Below the pieces are notes generated by a model. It did not search any database. It had not been told where the DNA came from and worked only from the letters and a program-made list of their open reading frames with translations. Shown one piece after another: positions 27,869 through 35,015 of a stretch of 64,000 nt of DNA (within the stretch, counting starts at the first letter, position 1; the number at the start of each line of letters is the position of its first letter). Origin of the DNA: Rhizobium terricola (lineage in GTDB: Bacteria; Pseudomonadota; Alphaproteobacteria; Rhizobiales; Rhizobiaceae); contig NZ_JABBGK010000003.1 in assembly GCF_012927355.1 (NCBI RefSeq), positions 434,001 through 498,000 of the forward strand. The letters run 5' to 3'. Made by a program: the position numbers and the translations under genes.

Positions 27869-29767
27869 ATGGTCGGTGAATACGAGAGCCTGCGCCGTTT
27901 TGGTTTGCCGGTTCTGGCGCTTCTTGCCTTGATGACGCTTGCCGGCGGTGGTCTCGCGTCCTTTTCCGATCAGGTGGCGTGGGCCTATCGCCTGTGGTCG
28001 ACCGGCACCGCACTTGTTCTTGTCGCGCTTCTCGTCGAGATCGTCCGGTCGCTGGCGCGAGGGCAGTTCGGCCTCGACATCATCGCGGGGCTCTCCATGG
28101 GCGCGGCCCTTGCCTTCGGCGAACCGCTCGCCGGCAACATCGTCGCCCTGATGTATGCGGGCGGACAGCAGCTCGAGAACTTTGCGGAAGGCCGTGCCCG
28201 GCGCGAAATGACGGCCTTGCTTGGACGCACGGCGCGCACGGCCATGCGTCACGCCGGCAGTGCGCTCGAGGAGGTGCCGATCGAGGTGCTGGCGCCCGGA
28301 GACCGCATCCTGATCCGCCGCGGCGAAGTGGTGCCGGTCGACGGAAGGCTGCTCGCGGCACGGGCGGATATCGACCTTTCGGCCCTCACGGGCGAGTCCC
28401 TGCCGGCGCGTTTCGGCCAGGGCGACGACATTCCGAGTGGCGGCACCTCGATCGGCGCGGTCTTCGATCTCGAAGTCTCGCGCACGGCTGCGGAAAGCAC
28501 CTATGCCGGCATTGTGCGGCTCGTCGAAAGTGCTCAGGCAAGCAAGGCGCCGATGGTGCGGATTGCCGACCGCTTCGCCCTCTGGTTCCTGCTGTTCACC
28601 GTCTCGATCGCCGGGGCTGCCTGGTGGATGACATCTGATCCGCTGAGGGCGTTGGCGGTTCTGGTCGTCGCAACGCCCTGTCCGCTGATCCTCGCGGTTC
28701 CGGTCGCCATCATCTCCGGCATGTCGCGGGCTGCCTCGCTCGGCGTGTTGGTGAAGAGTGGCGGAGCGTTCGAAACGCTCGCCCGGGTGCGGACCGCCGT
28801 GCTCGACAAGACGGGTACGATGACCAGCGGCAAGGCCGGCGTGGTCGAGATCCGCACCGCCGACGGCGTGGAGCCGGACGAGGTATTGCGGCTTGCCGCG
28901 TCGCTCGACCAGGCCTCCAACCATGTCAGCGCCGAGGCTCTGGTCCAGTCGGCGCACGAGCGGGGCATGGTGCTCTCCTACCCGTCCGATATCGTCGAGG
29001 CGCCGGGAAGCGGCATCGAGGGCAAGGTCGACGGAAGGCGGCTGGCCGTCGGCGGCAGCGACTTCGTCCGCGGGCGCTGCCTGTCCGGCGATCCGCGTGA
29101 TCTCGGCCGGGACCTGCCACCCGGAACTGCTGTCGTGGCGGTCGGTATCGATGGCGTGGTCGCCGGCATCATCCTGCTTTCCGACCGGCTGCGCGACGAT
29201 GCCCGCGCCGCCATCGCGGCCTTCCGCCATGCCGGGATCCGTCGCTTCGTCCTTGCCTCAGGCGACCAGGCCGATGCCGTGGAGGCAACCGGGGCACTGC
29301 TCGGGGTCGATCTGGCCCGAGGCGCCCTCCAGCCGAGCGAAAAGGTCGAGGTGGTCATCGCCGAGCGGCGCGATGCGCCGGTGATGATGATCGGGGACGG
29401 CGTCAACGACGCACCCGCCCTTGCCGCAGCCGATGTCGGTGTCGCCATGGGTGCGCGGGGCGCTGCAGCTTCTTCCGAATCTGCCGATGTCGTGCTGCTC
29501 GTCGATCACCTGGGGAGAATGCCCGCGGCCCTTTCGATTGCTCGCCGAACGCGCCACATCGCGTTCCAGAGCGTGGCCGTCGGATTGGGTCTTTCGATCG
29601 TCGCGATGGTCGCCGCGGCGCTCGGCTACCTGCCGCCTGTCCAGGGTGCCGTCCTGCAGGAGGTGATCGATGTGGCCGTGATCCTCAACGCGTTGCGGGC
29701 CTTGAGCGTACCCACCGGAGAGGCGAGGGCAGGAGAAGGACTGCCGAGCGGCGGAATCGGTCGCTGA
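27869..29767 (+). CDS. P1B-type heavy-metal ATPase with TPC motif
   Basis: This 632-residue membrane pump exports or imports a transition-metal ion using ATP. The actuator motif LTGES, phosphorylation motif LDKTGT and hinge GDGVNDAP are intact. The metal-site helix reads ATPCPLILAVP, so the usual CPC is TPC. There is no N-terminal metal-binding domain, and the nucleotide-domain HP motif is changed to HV (QASNHVSAEAL). TPC is reported in the P1B-5 group such as Sinorhizobium Nia (Ni/Fe), but this protein lacks the hemerythrin tail of Nia. The ion is therefore uncertain. The ATG at 27869 follows CCGGAGG. It lies just before an EcfG-type promoter and the YciF-like gene. Confidence 0.88.
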   Translation: MVGEYESLRRFGLPVLALLALMTLAGGGLASFSDQVAWAYRLWSTGTALVLVALLVEIVRSLARGQFGLDIIAGLSMGAALAFGEPLAGNIVALMYAGGQQLENFAEGRARREMTALLGRTARTAMRHAGSALEEVPIEVLAPGDRILIRRGEVVPVDGRLLAARADIDLSALTGESLPARFGQGDDIPSGGTSIGAVFDLEVSRTAAESTYAGIVRLVESAQASKAPMVRIADRFALWFLLFTVSIAGAAWWMTSDPLRALAVLVVATPCPLILAVPVAIISGMSRAASLGVLVKSGGAFETLARVRTAVLDKTGTMTSGKAGVVEIRTADGVEPDEVLRLAASLDQASNHVSAEALVQSAHERGMVLSYPSDIVEAPGSGIEGKVDGRRLAVGGSDFVRGRCLSGDPRDLGRDLPPGTAVVAVGIDGVVAGIILLSDRLRDDARAAIAAFRHAGIRRFVLASGDQADAVEATGALLGVDLARGALQPSEKVEVVIAERRDAPVMMIGDGVNDAPALAAADVGVAMGARGAAASSESADVVLLVDHLGRMPAALSIARRTRHIAFQSVAVGLGLSIVAMVAAALGYLPPVQGAVLQEVIDVAVILNALRALSVPTGEARAGEGLPSGGIGR

Positions 29768-29770
29768 TCC

Positions 29771-29796
29771 GGAACAAAAGCCTGGGTGTCGCGGTT
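29771..29796 (+). promoter_or_regulatory. EcfG-type stress promoter of the YciF-like gene
   Basis: GGAAC (29771-29775), a 17-base spacer and GGTT (29793-29796) match the general-stress sigma consensus GGAAC-N16/17-CGTT with one change in the first -10 base. It lies 39 bases before the YciF-like start codon and only 3 bases after the ATPase stop. Confidence 0.8.
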
Positions 29797-29835
29797 TGAC
29801 AGGTGCAAATGCTCTCAAACCAGGAGACACCCGAA

Positions 29836-30339
29836 ATGGCACAGAAGACTCTGGACGACCTTTTCCATGAAACGCTCAAGGACATCTACTATGCCGAGCG
29901 CAAGATCCTGAAGACCCTGCCGAAGATGGCGCGCGGTGCCCAGGATCCGAAGCTCCAGGCGGCCTTCGAAAAGCACCGGGAAGAAACCGAAGGCCAGATC
30001 GAGCGCCTCCAGCAGGTGTTTGAGATCATCGGCAAGCGCCCCCGCGCGAAGACCTGCCCGGCAATCGACGGCATCGTCGAAGAGGGCGAGGAAATCCTGG
30101 AGGAGTTCAAGGGCACGGCGGCGCTCGATGCCGGCCTCCTGGCCGCCGCGCAGGCGGTCGAACACTACGAGATCAGCCGCTACGGCACCCTCAGTGCCTG
30201 GGCCAAGCAGCTCGGTTTGAAGGACGCCGTGAAGCTTCTCGACGAGACGCTCGCCGAAGAGTCCAAGACTGACGAAGCTCTGTCGAAGATTGCCGTCTCG
30301 GCCGTCAATACCGCCGCGACGGAGAAGAAGGCTGCGTGA
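29836..30339 (+). CDS. yciF: YciF-like ferritin-like stress protein (DUF892)
   Basis: This 167-residue cytoplasmic protein belongs to the YciE/YciF family, a four-helix ferritin-like bundle found in general stress regulons. It begins with the family motif LDDLFHETLKDIYYAERKIL. The glutamate/histidine positions expected for a di-metal site are visible in the helices (AERKIL, HREETEGQIERL, AQAVEHYEISRYG, LAEESKTDE). The ATG at 29836 follows CAGGAGACACCCGAA. A good EcfG-type promoter lies just upstream. Biochemical function of the family is not established. Confidence 0.92.
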   Translation: MAQKTLDDLFHETLKDIYYAERKILKTLPKMARGAQDPKLQAAFEKHREETEGQIERLQQVFEIIGKRPRAKTCPAIDGIVEEGEEILEEFKGTAALDAGLLAAAQAVEHYEISRYGTLSAWAKQLGLKDAVKLLDETLAEESKTDEALSKIAVSAVNTAATEKKAA

Positions 30340-30554
30340 CGCAGCCCTTGATCGGATGATCATGCGCCAAGGGCGTTGCCGGAATTTTCGGGCGACGTCC
30401 CTGGCGTTTTTCTTTCCACGCTACCGCTCCGCTCGCCATGCTTGGTTCTGCTTCCCATCCGACGGCGGGCTCGTCGTGGGGAGAAAGATTAATTAACAAT
30501 TCTCAAGTACGTTCGTTCTTTATAAGTATTGTCATTATTTGGGGGTTGCAGCCT

Positions 30555-31478
30555 ATGTTTGCTGCGCATGCCGTCCAGTCCTGTGAAGTCCAGTCGGATG
30601 ACATCTACCGCAAGATATTCTACGAGGTTGCCGACGGTATTGTCGGGATCGACGAAAACGGCATCATCAGCCTATGCAATCCCTCCGCAGAGGTCATGTT
30701 CGGATGGCAGCCGGGTGAACTCATCGGCCGCCCGCTCGATGTGCTGTTGCCGGAAGAGGTTCGGCCTCACCATCATCATCACATTGCTGATTTCCAGTCG
30801 GGAGCGGTCGATGCCCGCTACATGGGTCAGCGCCTTGCCAACACGATTGGCCGGCGCGCCGATGGGAGCGAGATCAATCTCGGCATCACGATCCTCAGGA
30901 CGCAGACGGAGGCCGGTCCGATCATGGTCGCAGTGGTTCGCGACATCACCGAGGTCCGGCGCTACCAGAGCGAGCTTCAGCGGCTTGCGGATACCGATCC
31001 GCTGACCGGGCTGCTCAACCGGCGTGCCTTCAAGTCGAAAGCCGAGCACGAAATCGCCCAGAGCCTCAGCCAAGAGCACGATGTCTCGGCCATTTTATTC
31101 GACATCGACAACTTCAAGATGATCAACGATACCTTCGGCCATGACGCCGGCGACGATGTCATTCGCAACTTTGCCTGCACCGTGCGCAAGGTGATGGAGG
31201 GATATGATCTCGTCGGCCGCTGGGGAGGCGAGGAATTCGTCGCGGTGGTGGCCAACACGTCGCTCGGCCGGGCGGCGGAGATTGCCGAGGCGGTTCGGCT
31301 AGACGTCGAGGAGCAGTGTCTGCTGCCGGCCGACGGCGCTCCGGTAAAGGTGACGGTAAGCGCGGGCGTGACTGGATTGAACCGCAAGGAAAAGTCCCTG
31401 TCGCCGCTGATCTCGCGGGCCGATGCGGCGCTCTACGAAGCGAAGCGCCACGGACGAAACCGGGTGATGCTCCTCTGA
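30555..31478 (+). CDS. PAS-GGDEF diguanylate cyclase
   Basis: This 307-residue cytoplasmic protein probably makes cyclic di-GMP. A PAS domain lies at about residues 17-135 (DGIVGIDENGIISLCNPSAE) and a GGDEF domain at about 145-305 with the active-site WGGEEF. The position of the inhibitory I-site RxxD reads EGYD, so product inhibition is probably missing. A His-rich run (RPHHHHH) sits inside the PAS domain. The ATG at 30555 follows GGGGG; an upstream extension of 39 codons has a hydrophobic stretch but a weaker start. The gene lies between the YciF-like and sigma-factor genes but has no EcfG-type promoter that I can find. Confidence 0.9.
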   Translation: MFAAHAVQSCEVQSDDIYRKIFYEVADGIVGIDENGIISLCNPSAEVMFGWQPGELIGRPLDVLLPEEVRPHHHHHIADFQSGAVDARYMGQRLANTIGRRADGSEINLGITILRTQTEAGPIMVAVVRDITEVRRYQSELQRLADTDPLTGLLNRRAFKSKAEHEIAQSLSQEHDVSAILFDIDNFKMINDTFGHDAGDDVIRNFACTVRKVMEGYDLVGRWGGEEFVAVVANTSLGRAAEIAEAVRLDVEEQCLLPADGAPVKVTVSAGVTGLNRKEKSLSPLISRADAALYEAKRHGRNRVMLL

Positions 31479-31513
31479 CCAGGCGACGGTCAGCGGACGC
31501 GGTCGTCAGTCTT

Positions 31514-32011
31514 TCAATTCGCCGACGTTTCACCGAGCTCACGCCGCAACTGGCGTCGTGCGCGGTTGAGCCGGCTCTTCACTGTGCCGATCTTGCAGCC
31601 GCAGATCTCGGCGGCGTCCTCATAGCGTTCGCCCAGCATGACGATCAGGATCAACATTTCCCGGTGATGATGGGGCAGGCGGTATAGCGCGCGGCGTACG
31701 TCGTCGGCCTGCATGATCCAGTCCTGGTTCGGCTCCACGCTCAACCGATCGGCTATCCCGTCCGGAAGCCCAACTGTCTCTCGGCCACGTCGCTTGAAAC
31801 GCGTGCAGAAGGTGTTGCGCATGATGGTGAACATCCAGGACTTCAGTCGCGTGCCCGGTTCGAAAAGATCGATATGGGCGAGCGCCTTGGTGAGTGTCTC
31901 CTGCACGAGATCGTCCGCCTCTTCCGGCTTTGGGCAGAAAGTGCGGGCGAATGCTCGGAGCGCGGGGATGAGATCGACCACTTCCGACTGCGTCACATGT
32001 TCGGGGTTCAT
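31514..32011 (-). CDS. EcfG-like ECF sigma factor
   Basis: This 165-residue RNA polymerase sigma factor has region 2 (PALRAFARTF through WMFTIMRNTF) and region 4 (AAEICGCKIGTVKSRLNRAR) that closely follow the EcfG/ECF15 pattern of the alphaproteobacterial general stress response. The ATG at 32011 follows GGAGGTGAGG about 12 bases upstream. It is divergent from a NepR-like gene. In the usual system PhyR binds NepR to free EcfG, but no phyR gene is in this window, so this is likely an extra EcfG paralogue. Promoters of EcfG type cluster around it. Confidence 0.88.
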   Translation of the reverse strand: MNPEHVTQSEVVDLIPALRAFARTFCPKPEEADDLVQETLTKALAHIDLFEPGTRLKSWMFTIMRNTFCTRFKRRGRETVGLPDGIADRLSVEPNQDWIMQADDVRRALYRLPHHHREMLILIVMLGERYEDAAEICGCKIGTVKSRLNRARRQLRRELGETSAN

Positions 32012-32173
32012 GGTCGCCAAGACCTCACCTCCATCATCGTTGGCCCGTGAACAACAGGTCGTAAACGCAGCTGTCGTTGCATGGTTCCGCCGGTTCGCAG
32101 CCAATGCGTGTTCCTCTTGGATGCGGAGTAGCGACATGTTCGAGCGTAAAGGTAGCTGGCTACCTTTGTTCTC

Positions 32174-32199
32174 GACGCTGCTGGGATGCACGATGTTCC
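32174..32199 (-). promoter_or_regulatory. Near-match EcfG-type promoter of the sigma-factor gene
   Basis: On the minus strand GGAAC (32199-32195), a 17-base spacer and CGTC (32177-32174) match the consensus except for the last -10 base. It lies 163 bases before the sigma start codon and suggests autoregulation. Its -35 side is the mirror image of the promoter at 32220. Confidence 0.5.
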
Positions 32200-32219
32200 A
32201 GGATTTTTTCGGCCCTTTT

Positions 32220-32245
32220 GGAACATCGGGCCTTCCGTTGGTGTT
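32220..32245 (+). promoter_or_regulatory. EcfG-type promoter of the NepR-like gene
   Basis: GGAAC (32220-32224), a 17-base spacer and TGTT (32242-32245) fit GGAAC-N16/17-CGTT with one mismatch. It points at the NepR-like gene, so sigma factor and anti-sigma candidate may form a feedback loop. Confidence 0.65.
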
Positions 32246-32342
32246 GGAAGCCGACAAAAAAGTGATGCACCCGATCTCCCTGAGGCCGGCGCGCGCAATG
32301 CTCGGACAAAGTGACGGGCAGCTGGAGAAGAAAGGCGACGCC

Positions 32343-32531
32343 GTGGCAGGTGGAAGAAAGCACGATCCCCGGAACGACGATCTCAGATCCACACTCGATC
32401 AACTGTATGTCGAACTGCAGCGTTCGGCCGTTCCGGACGAGATGGCGAGGCTGGCAAGCCAGGTTCAGCTCGCACTGAACGCCAGACGCAAAAAAAGCCT
32501 GACACCTTCCCCCCGTCGTTCATCGCTGTAG
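32343..32531 (+). CDS. NepR-like anti-sigma factor candidate
   Basis: This protein of about 62 residues contains DLRSTLDQLYVELQRSAVPD followed by a leucine-rich helix and a basic tail (NARRKKS). That resembles the NepR core, in which LRxxYdelv, a proline break and a second helix bind the sigma factor. NepR proteins block EcfG until phosphorylated PhyR captures them. The start is uncertain: GTG at 32343 follows GGAGAAGAAAGG, while in-frame ATGs at 32265 and 32298 would add 26 or 15 residues. It is divergent from the EcfG-like gene, whereas classical nepR is co-directional with ecfG. Its last 12 bases overlap the convergent unknown gene at 32520. Confidence 0.6.
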   Translation: MAGGRKHDPRNDDLRSTLDQLYVELQRSAVPDEMARLASQVQLALNARRKKSLTPSPRRSSL

Positions 32532-32855
32532 CGGAGCAATCGCATTCTGCAGGGGTTGCCCGGCGACGATACCTCGCTCACCGTCGGCGGGATATCGTCC
32601 GCTGGTGTCGAGTACCACGGTGTAGAGTTTCTCATTGCGGAAGGCGCTGGCGAAGCTTGTCGATACGTCTTCCGCCGGCTTGGCGCCGATGTCGCGAAAG
32701 TCCGTCTCCGCCTCACTCGCCACAAGGCGCGCGTCGCCGGTCGAGCGCGCACGCACGACGACTTCACCCTGAAGCGATACGTTCTGCCAGTTGGGGTCGG
32801 TGAGCGGCGCGGACGGCAACAGACGATAGATCTGCAGTTCTTCCTTCTCGATCAT
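32520..32855 (-). CDS. Conserved rhizobial protein of unknown function, stress-promoter linked
   Basis: This 111-residue protein has no signal peptide or membrane helix. It begins MIEKEELQIYRLLPSAP, then a segment DPNWQNVSLQGEVVVRARS, an Asp/Glu-rich middle and LYTVVLDTSGRYPADGERGI. I recall similar hypothetical proteins in Rhizobiales but no function. The ATG at 32855 follows GGAGGATATC. A perfect GGAAC-N16-CGTT promoter lies about 45 bases upstream, so it is very likely a general stress gene. It converges on the NepR-like gene with a 12-base overlap. Confidence 0.82.
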   Translation of the reverse strand: MIEKEELQIYRLLPSAPLTDPNWQNVSLQGEVVVRARSTGDARLVASEAETDFRDIGAKPAEDVSTSFASAFRNEKLYTVVLDTSGRYPADGERGIVAGQPLQNAIAPLQR

Positions 32856-32868
32856 GATATCCTCCATT

Positions 32869-32902
32869 GTTGGAATTGGGAAACGGTTGGAATTGGGGAA
32901 CG
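32869..32902. repeat. Tandem 17-base direct repeat in the stress promoter region
   Basis: GTTGGAATTGGGAAACG (32869-32885) is followed immediately by GTTGGAATTGGGGAACG (32886-32902), with one mismatch. The second copy carries the -35 GGAAC of the plus-strand promoter and the -10 CGTT of the minus-strand promoter; the first copy carries a spare CGTT on the minus strand. Confidence 0.9.
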
Positions 32903-32923
32903 TCCGGACGGTCCTGCCGTTCC
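32897..32923. promoter_or_regulatory. Palindromic bidirectional EcfG-type promoter
   Basis: The segment starts GGAACG and ends CGTTCC. On the plus strand it reads GGAAC (32897-32901), 16 bases, CGTT (32918-32921). On the minus strand it reads GGAAC (32923-32919), 16 bases, CGTT (32902-32899). Both are perfect consensus matches that share the same DNA. It serves the unknown gene on the minus strand and can also serve the HD gene on the plus strand. Confidence 0.82.
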
Positions 32924-32936
32924 ATCGATCTTCTTC

Positions 32937-32962
32937 GGAACCCGGACCCCTGTCCGACGGTT
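32937..32962 (+). promoter_or_regulatory. Second EcfG-type promoter of the HD gene
   Basis: GGAAC (32937-32941), a 17-base spacer and GGTT (32959-32962) form another close match, 88 bases before the HD-protein start. The HD gene therefore appears to have two tandem stress promoters. Confidence 0.75.
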
Positions 32963-33049
32963 ACATCTGCCGGGCCGCGCGCCGGCAGGCGAGAACCCGA
33001 CGGGGCGGCCGTTCAGGGGCGGAAGAGAACGCAATCGGGGAAGACTGCC

Positions 33050-33490
33050 ATGCAGAAGACTGCACACCTCCAGCATGCGATCGACGTCGCCGCCGGCGCT
33101 CATGAAGGCCAGATGGACAAGCTCGGCCGGCCCTATTTCGAGCACTGCCAGCGGGTCGCCGGCGCGGTTTCGGGGGAGGAGCCGAAGATCGTGGCCTACC
33201 TGCACGACACTTGTGAGAAAGGGCGGGGCTGGACGCTTGACCGGCTGAGGGAGGAGGGTTTCGCGGCGGCGATCGTGGCCGCCGTCGATGCTTTGACGCG
33301 TCGCCCTGGTGAGGCGGAAGAGGAGTTCCTACGCCGTGCCGCCGGCAATCCGCTCTCGTCTGCGGTCAAGCAGGCAGATCTCGAGGACAATCTGTGGCAG
33401 GCGGAGATGGCGGGTAGCGACAGGCGTCGGTATCAGCAGGATCTCGAAACTCTCGCCGCTCTTGCCAGACCCGGTACCGGACGCCATTGA
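33050..33490 (+). CDS. HD-domain phosphohydrolase, RelA/SpoT-hydrolase-like
   Basis: This 146-residue protein is a single HD domain resembling the hydrolase half of Rel/SpoT enzymes. It has AHEGQMDKLGRPYFEHC, the HD pair in YLHDTCEKG and the downstream aspartate in VKQADLEDN. The HDxxED motif of active (p)ppGpp hydrolases reads HDTCEK, so the second acidic residue is lost and the substrate may differ. It could be a small alarmone hydrolase or another nucleotide phosphohydrolase. The ATG at 33050 was chosen since upstream sequence is promoter DNA. Two EcfG-type promoters precede it; a tRNA gene follows. Confidence 0.85.
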   Translation: MQKTAHLQHAIDVAAGAHEGQMDKLGRPYFEHCQRVAGAVSGEEPKIVAYLHDTCEKGRGWTLDRLREEGFAAAIVAAVDALTRRPGEAEEEFLRRAAGNPLSSAVKQADLEDNLWQAEMAGSDRRRYQQDLETLAALARPGTGRH

Positions 33491-33509
33491 ACAGCGATTG
33501 TGCGGAAGA

Positions 33510-33586
33510 TGGTGATCCCGACGCGATTCGAACGCGTGACCCTCAGATTAGGAATCTGATGCTCTATCCTGCTGAGCTACGGGACC
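33510..33586 (-). tRNA. tRNA-Arg (anticodon CCT)
   Basis: The minus strand folds into a full cloverleaf of 77 bases with encoded CCA. The acceptor stem is GGTCCCG/CGGGATC, the anticodon stem is TCAGA/TCTGA around loop TTCCTAA, and the T-arm is ACGCG-TTCGAAT-CGCGT. The anticodon CCT reads the AGG arginine codon. No integrated element is seen beside it. Confidence 0.97.
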
Positions 33587-33694
33587 ACTGGCTGAACTCA
33601 ATACAAAAGCCGTGCCGGTAAGCCAAGCATTTTCGGTCGTTGTGGGAAAGAGGCGTGCGCCGGCGTGCCTTGTGGCGCGCCGGCCGGCTGTCGG

Positions 33695-34858
33695 TCAGTC
33701 TGTCAGCCGTTGCTCCGCAAGGCGAACCCAATAGGAGATGCCGTAGGCCAGGACCTCGTCGTTGAAGTCATAGGCCGGGTTGTGCAGGCCCGGCGTGTCG
33801 CCGTGGCCGATCATGATGTAGGCGCCGGGGCGGGCCTGCAGCATGAAGGCAAAGTCCTCTCCGGCCATCGACGGGTCGACTTCGGTGTTCACCTTGTCGA
33901 TGCCGGCGACGTCGGCGGCCGCACGCGCGGCATGTTCTGTTTCGGCCGCGTGATTGACTGTGACCGGGCAGGCGCGTTCGTAGATCACTTCAGCATCTCC
34001 GCCGTTGGCGGCAGCAAGGCCCCGGGCAATCTCCCGGATACGGCTTTCGGCCATGTCGCGAACCTGTTCGTCGAGGCTGCGGACCGTGCCGGAGATCGAT
34101 GCCTCCTCGGGGATGATGTTGTGGCTGGTGCCGGCATGGAAACGGGTGACCGAGACCACGACCGAACGCAGTGGGTTGGTGTTGCGCGAGGCGATCTGCT
34201 GCAGGTTGGTGACGATCTGCGCGCCGATCGCGATCGGATCGACCGCCTTGTGCGGTTCCGCAGCATGGCTGCCGCGTCCCTTGACGGTGATGAAGAACTT
34301 GTCCGGCGCGGCCATGATGCCGCCCTTGCGGATCGAGAAGGTGCCGACCGGCTGTCCGGGCATGTTGTGCATGCCGTAGACTTCCTCGATGGCGAACCGC
34401 TCCATCAGGCCGTCCTGCACCATGGCAAGGGCGCCGGCGCCGCCTTCTTCGGCCGGCTGGAAGATCACCACCACGCGGCCGTTGAAGTTGCGGGTTTCCG
34501 CCAGGTGCCGGGCGGCACCGAGCAGCATGGCGGTGTGGCCGTCGTGGCCGCAGGCGTGCATCCGGCCCTTGATCTTCGAGGCCCACGGCTTGCCACTGAT
34601 CTCTTCCAGGGGCAGGGCGTCCATGTCGGCGCGAAGCCCGATCGCGCGGGTGCTCGTGCCCCGGCCGTTGATCACGCCCACGACACCGGTGCGGCCTATG
34701 CCGGTCACGATTTCGTCAACGCCAAACTCTTCAAGCTTCTGCGCAACGAAGGCGGCCGTGTTCTCGACGTCGTAAAGAATCTCTGGATTTTCATGGAGAT
34801 GGCGACGCCATTCGCTAACCTCCGCCTGGAGTTCGGCAGCGCGGTTCAATATCGGCAT
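33695..34858 (-). CDS. M20-family amidohydrolase (hippurate/N-acyl-amino-acid hydrolase type)
   Basis: This 387-residue cytoplasmic metallohydrolase cleaves an acyl-amide bond, as in hippurate hydrolase, N-acetyl-amino-acid deacylases or indole-acetyl-amino-acid hydrolases. Metal ligands are seen in HACGHDGHTAM and the catalytic PAEEGG. The dimerisation lid includes GRGSHAAEPHKAVDP and the C-terminal HNPAYDFND histidine is present. The ATG at 34858 (MPILNRAAEL) matches the family start and follows AGGA. The natural substrate cannot be told from sequence. The gene is divergent from the dac gene across 157 bases. Confidence 0.92.
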   Translation of the reverse strand: MPILNRAAELQAEVSEWRRHLHENPEILYDVENTAAFVAQKLEEFGVDEIVTGIGRTGVVGVINGRGTSTRAIGLRADMDALPLEEISGKPWASKIKGRMHACGHDGHTAMLLGAARHLAETRNFNGRVVVIFQPAEEGGAGALAMVQDGLMERFAIEEVYGMHNMPGQPVGTFSIRKGGIMAAPDKFFITVKGRGSHAAEPHKAVDPIAIGAQIVTNLQQIASRNTNPLRSVVVSVTRFHAGTSHNIIPEEASISGTVRSLDEQVRDMAESRIREIARGLAAANGGDAEVIYERACPVTVNHAAETEHAARAAADVAGIDKVNTEVDPSMAGEDFAFMLQARPGAYIMIGHGDTPGLHNPAYDFNDEVLAYGISYWVRLAEQRLTD

Positions 34859-35015
34859 GTTGCAGTCCTGCTTGTCGACTTCGATATATCGCTTGGTGGG
34901 CGCGCAGAATGTGCGCCTTGAGATTGACGTAATCAATGGGTCTTGCCATTGCTTGCAGTCATAGGTCAATTGTCGGGCCTTTGCGAGACGCTTCCGCATT
35001 TAAGAGGTTTTCATC

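Noticed and set aside
30381..30408. GGAAT followed by CGTT upstream of the GGDEF gene as an EcfG-type promoter
   Set aside because: The -35 has a wrong last base and the spacer is too long compared with the other sites in this region.
33510..33586. tRNA-Arg as an integration hotspot
   Set aside because: No integrase, repeat of the tRNA 3' end or foreign-looking gene lies on either side.
34924..34936. TTGACGTAATCAA resembling an FNR/FixK box upstream of the M20 hydrolase and dac genes
   Set aside because: The half-sites are separated by 3 rather than 4 bases, which breaks the required symmetry for this family.
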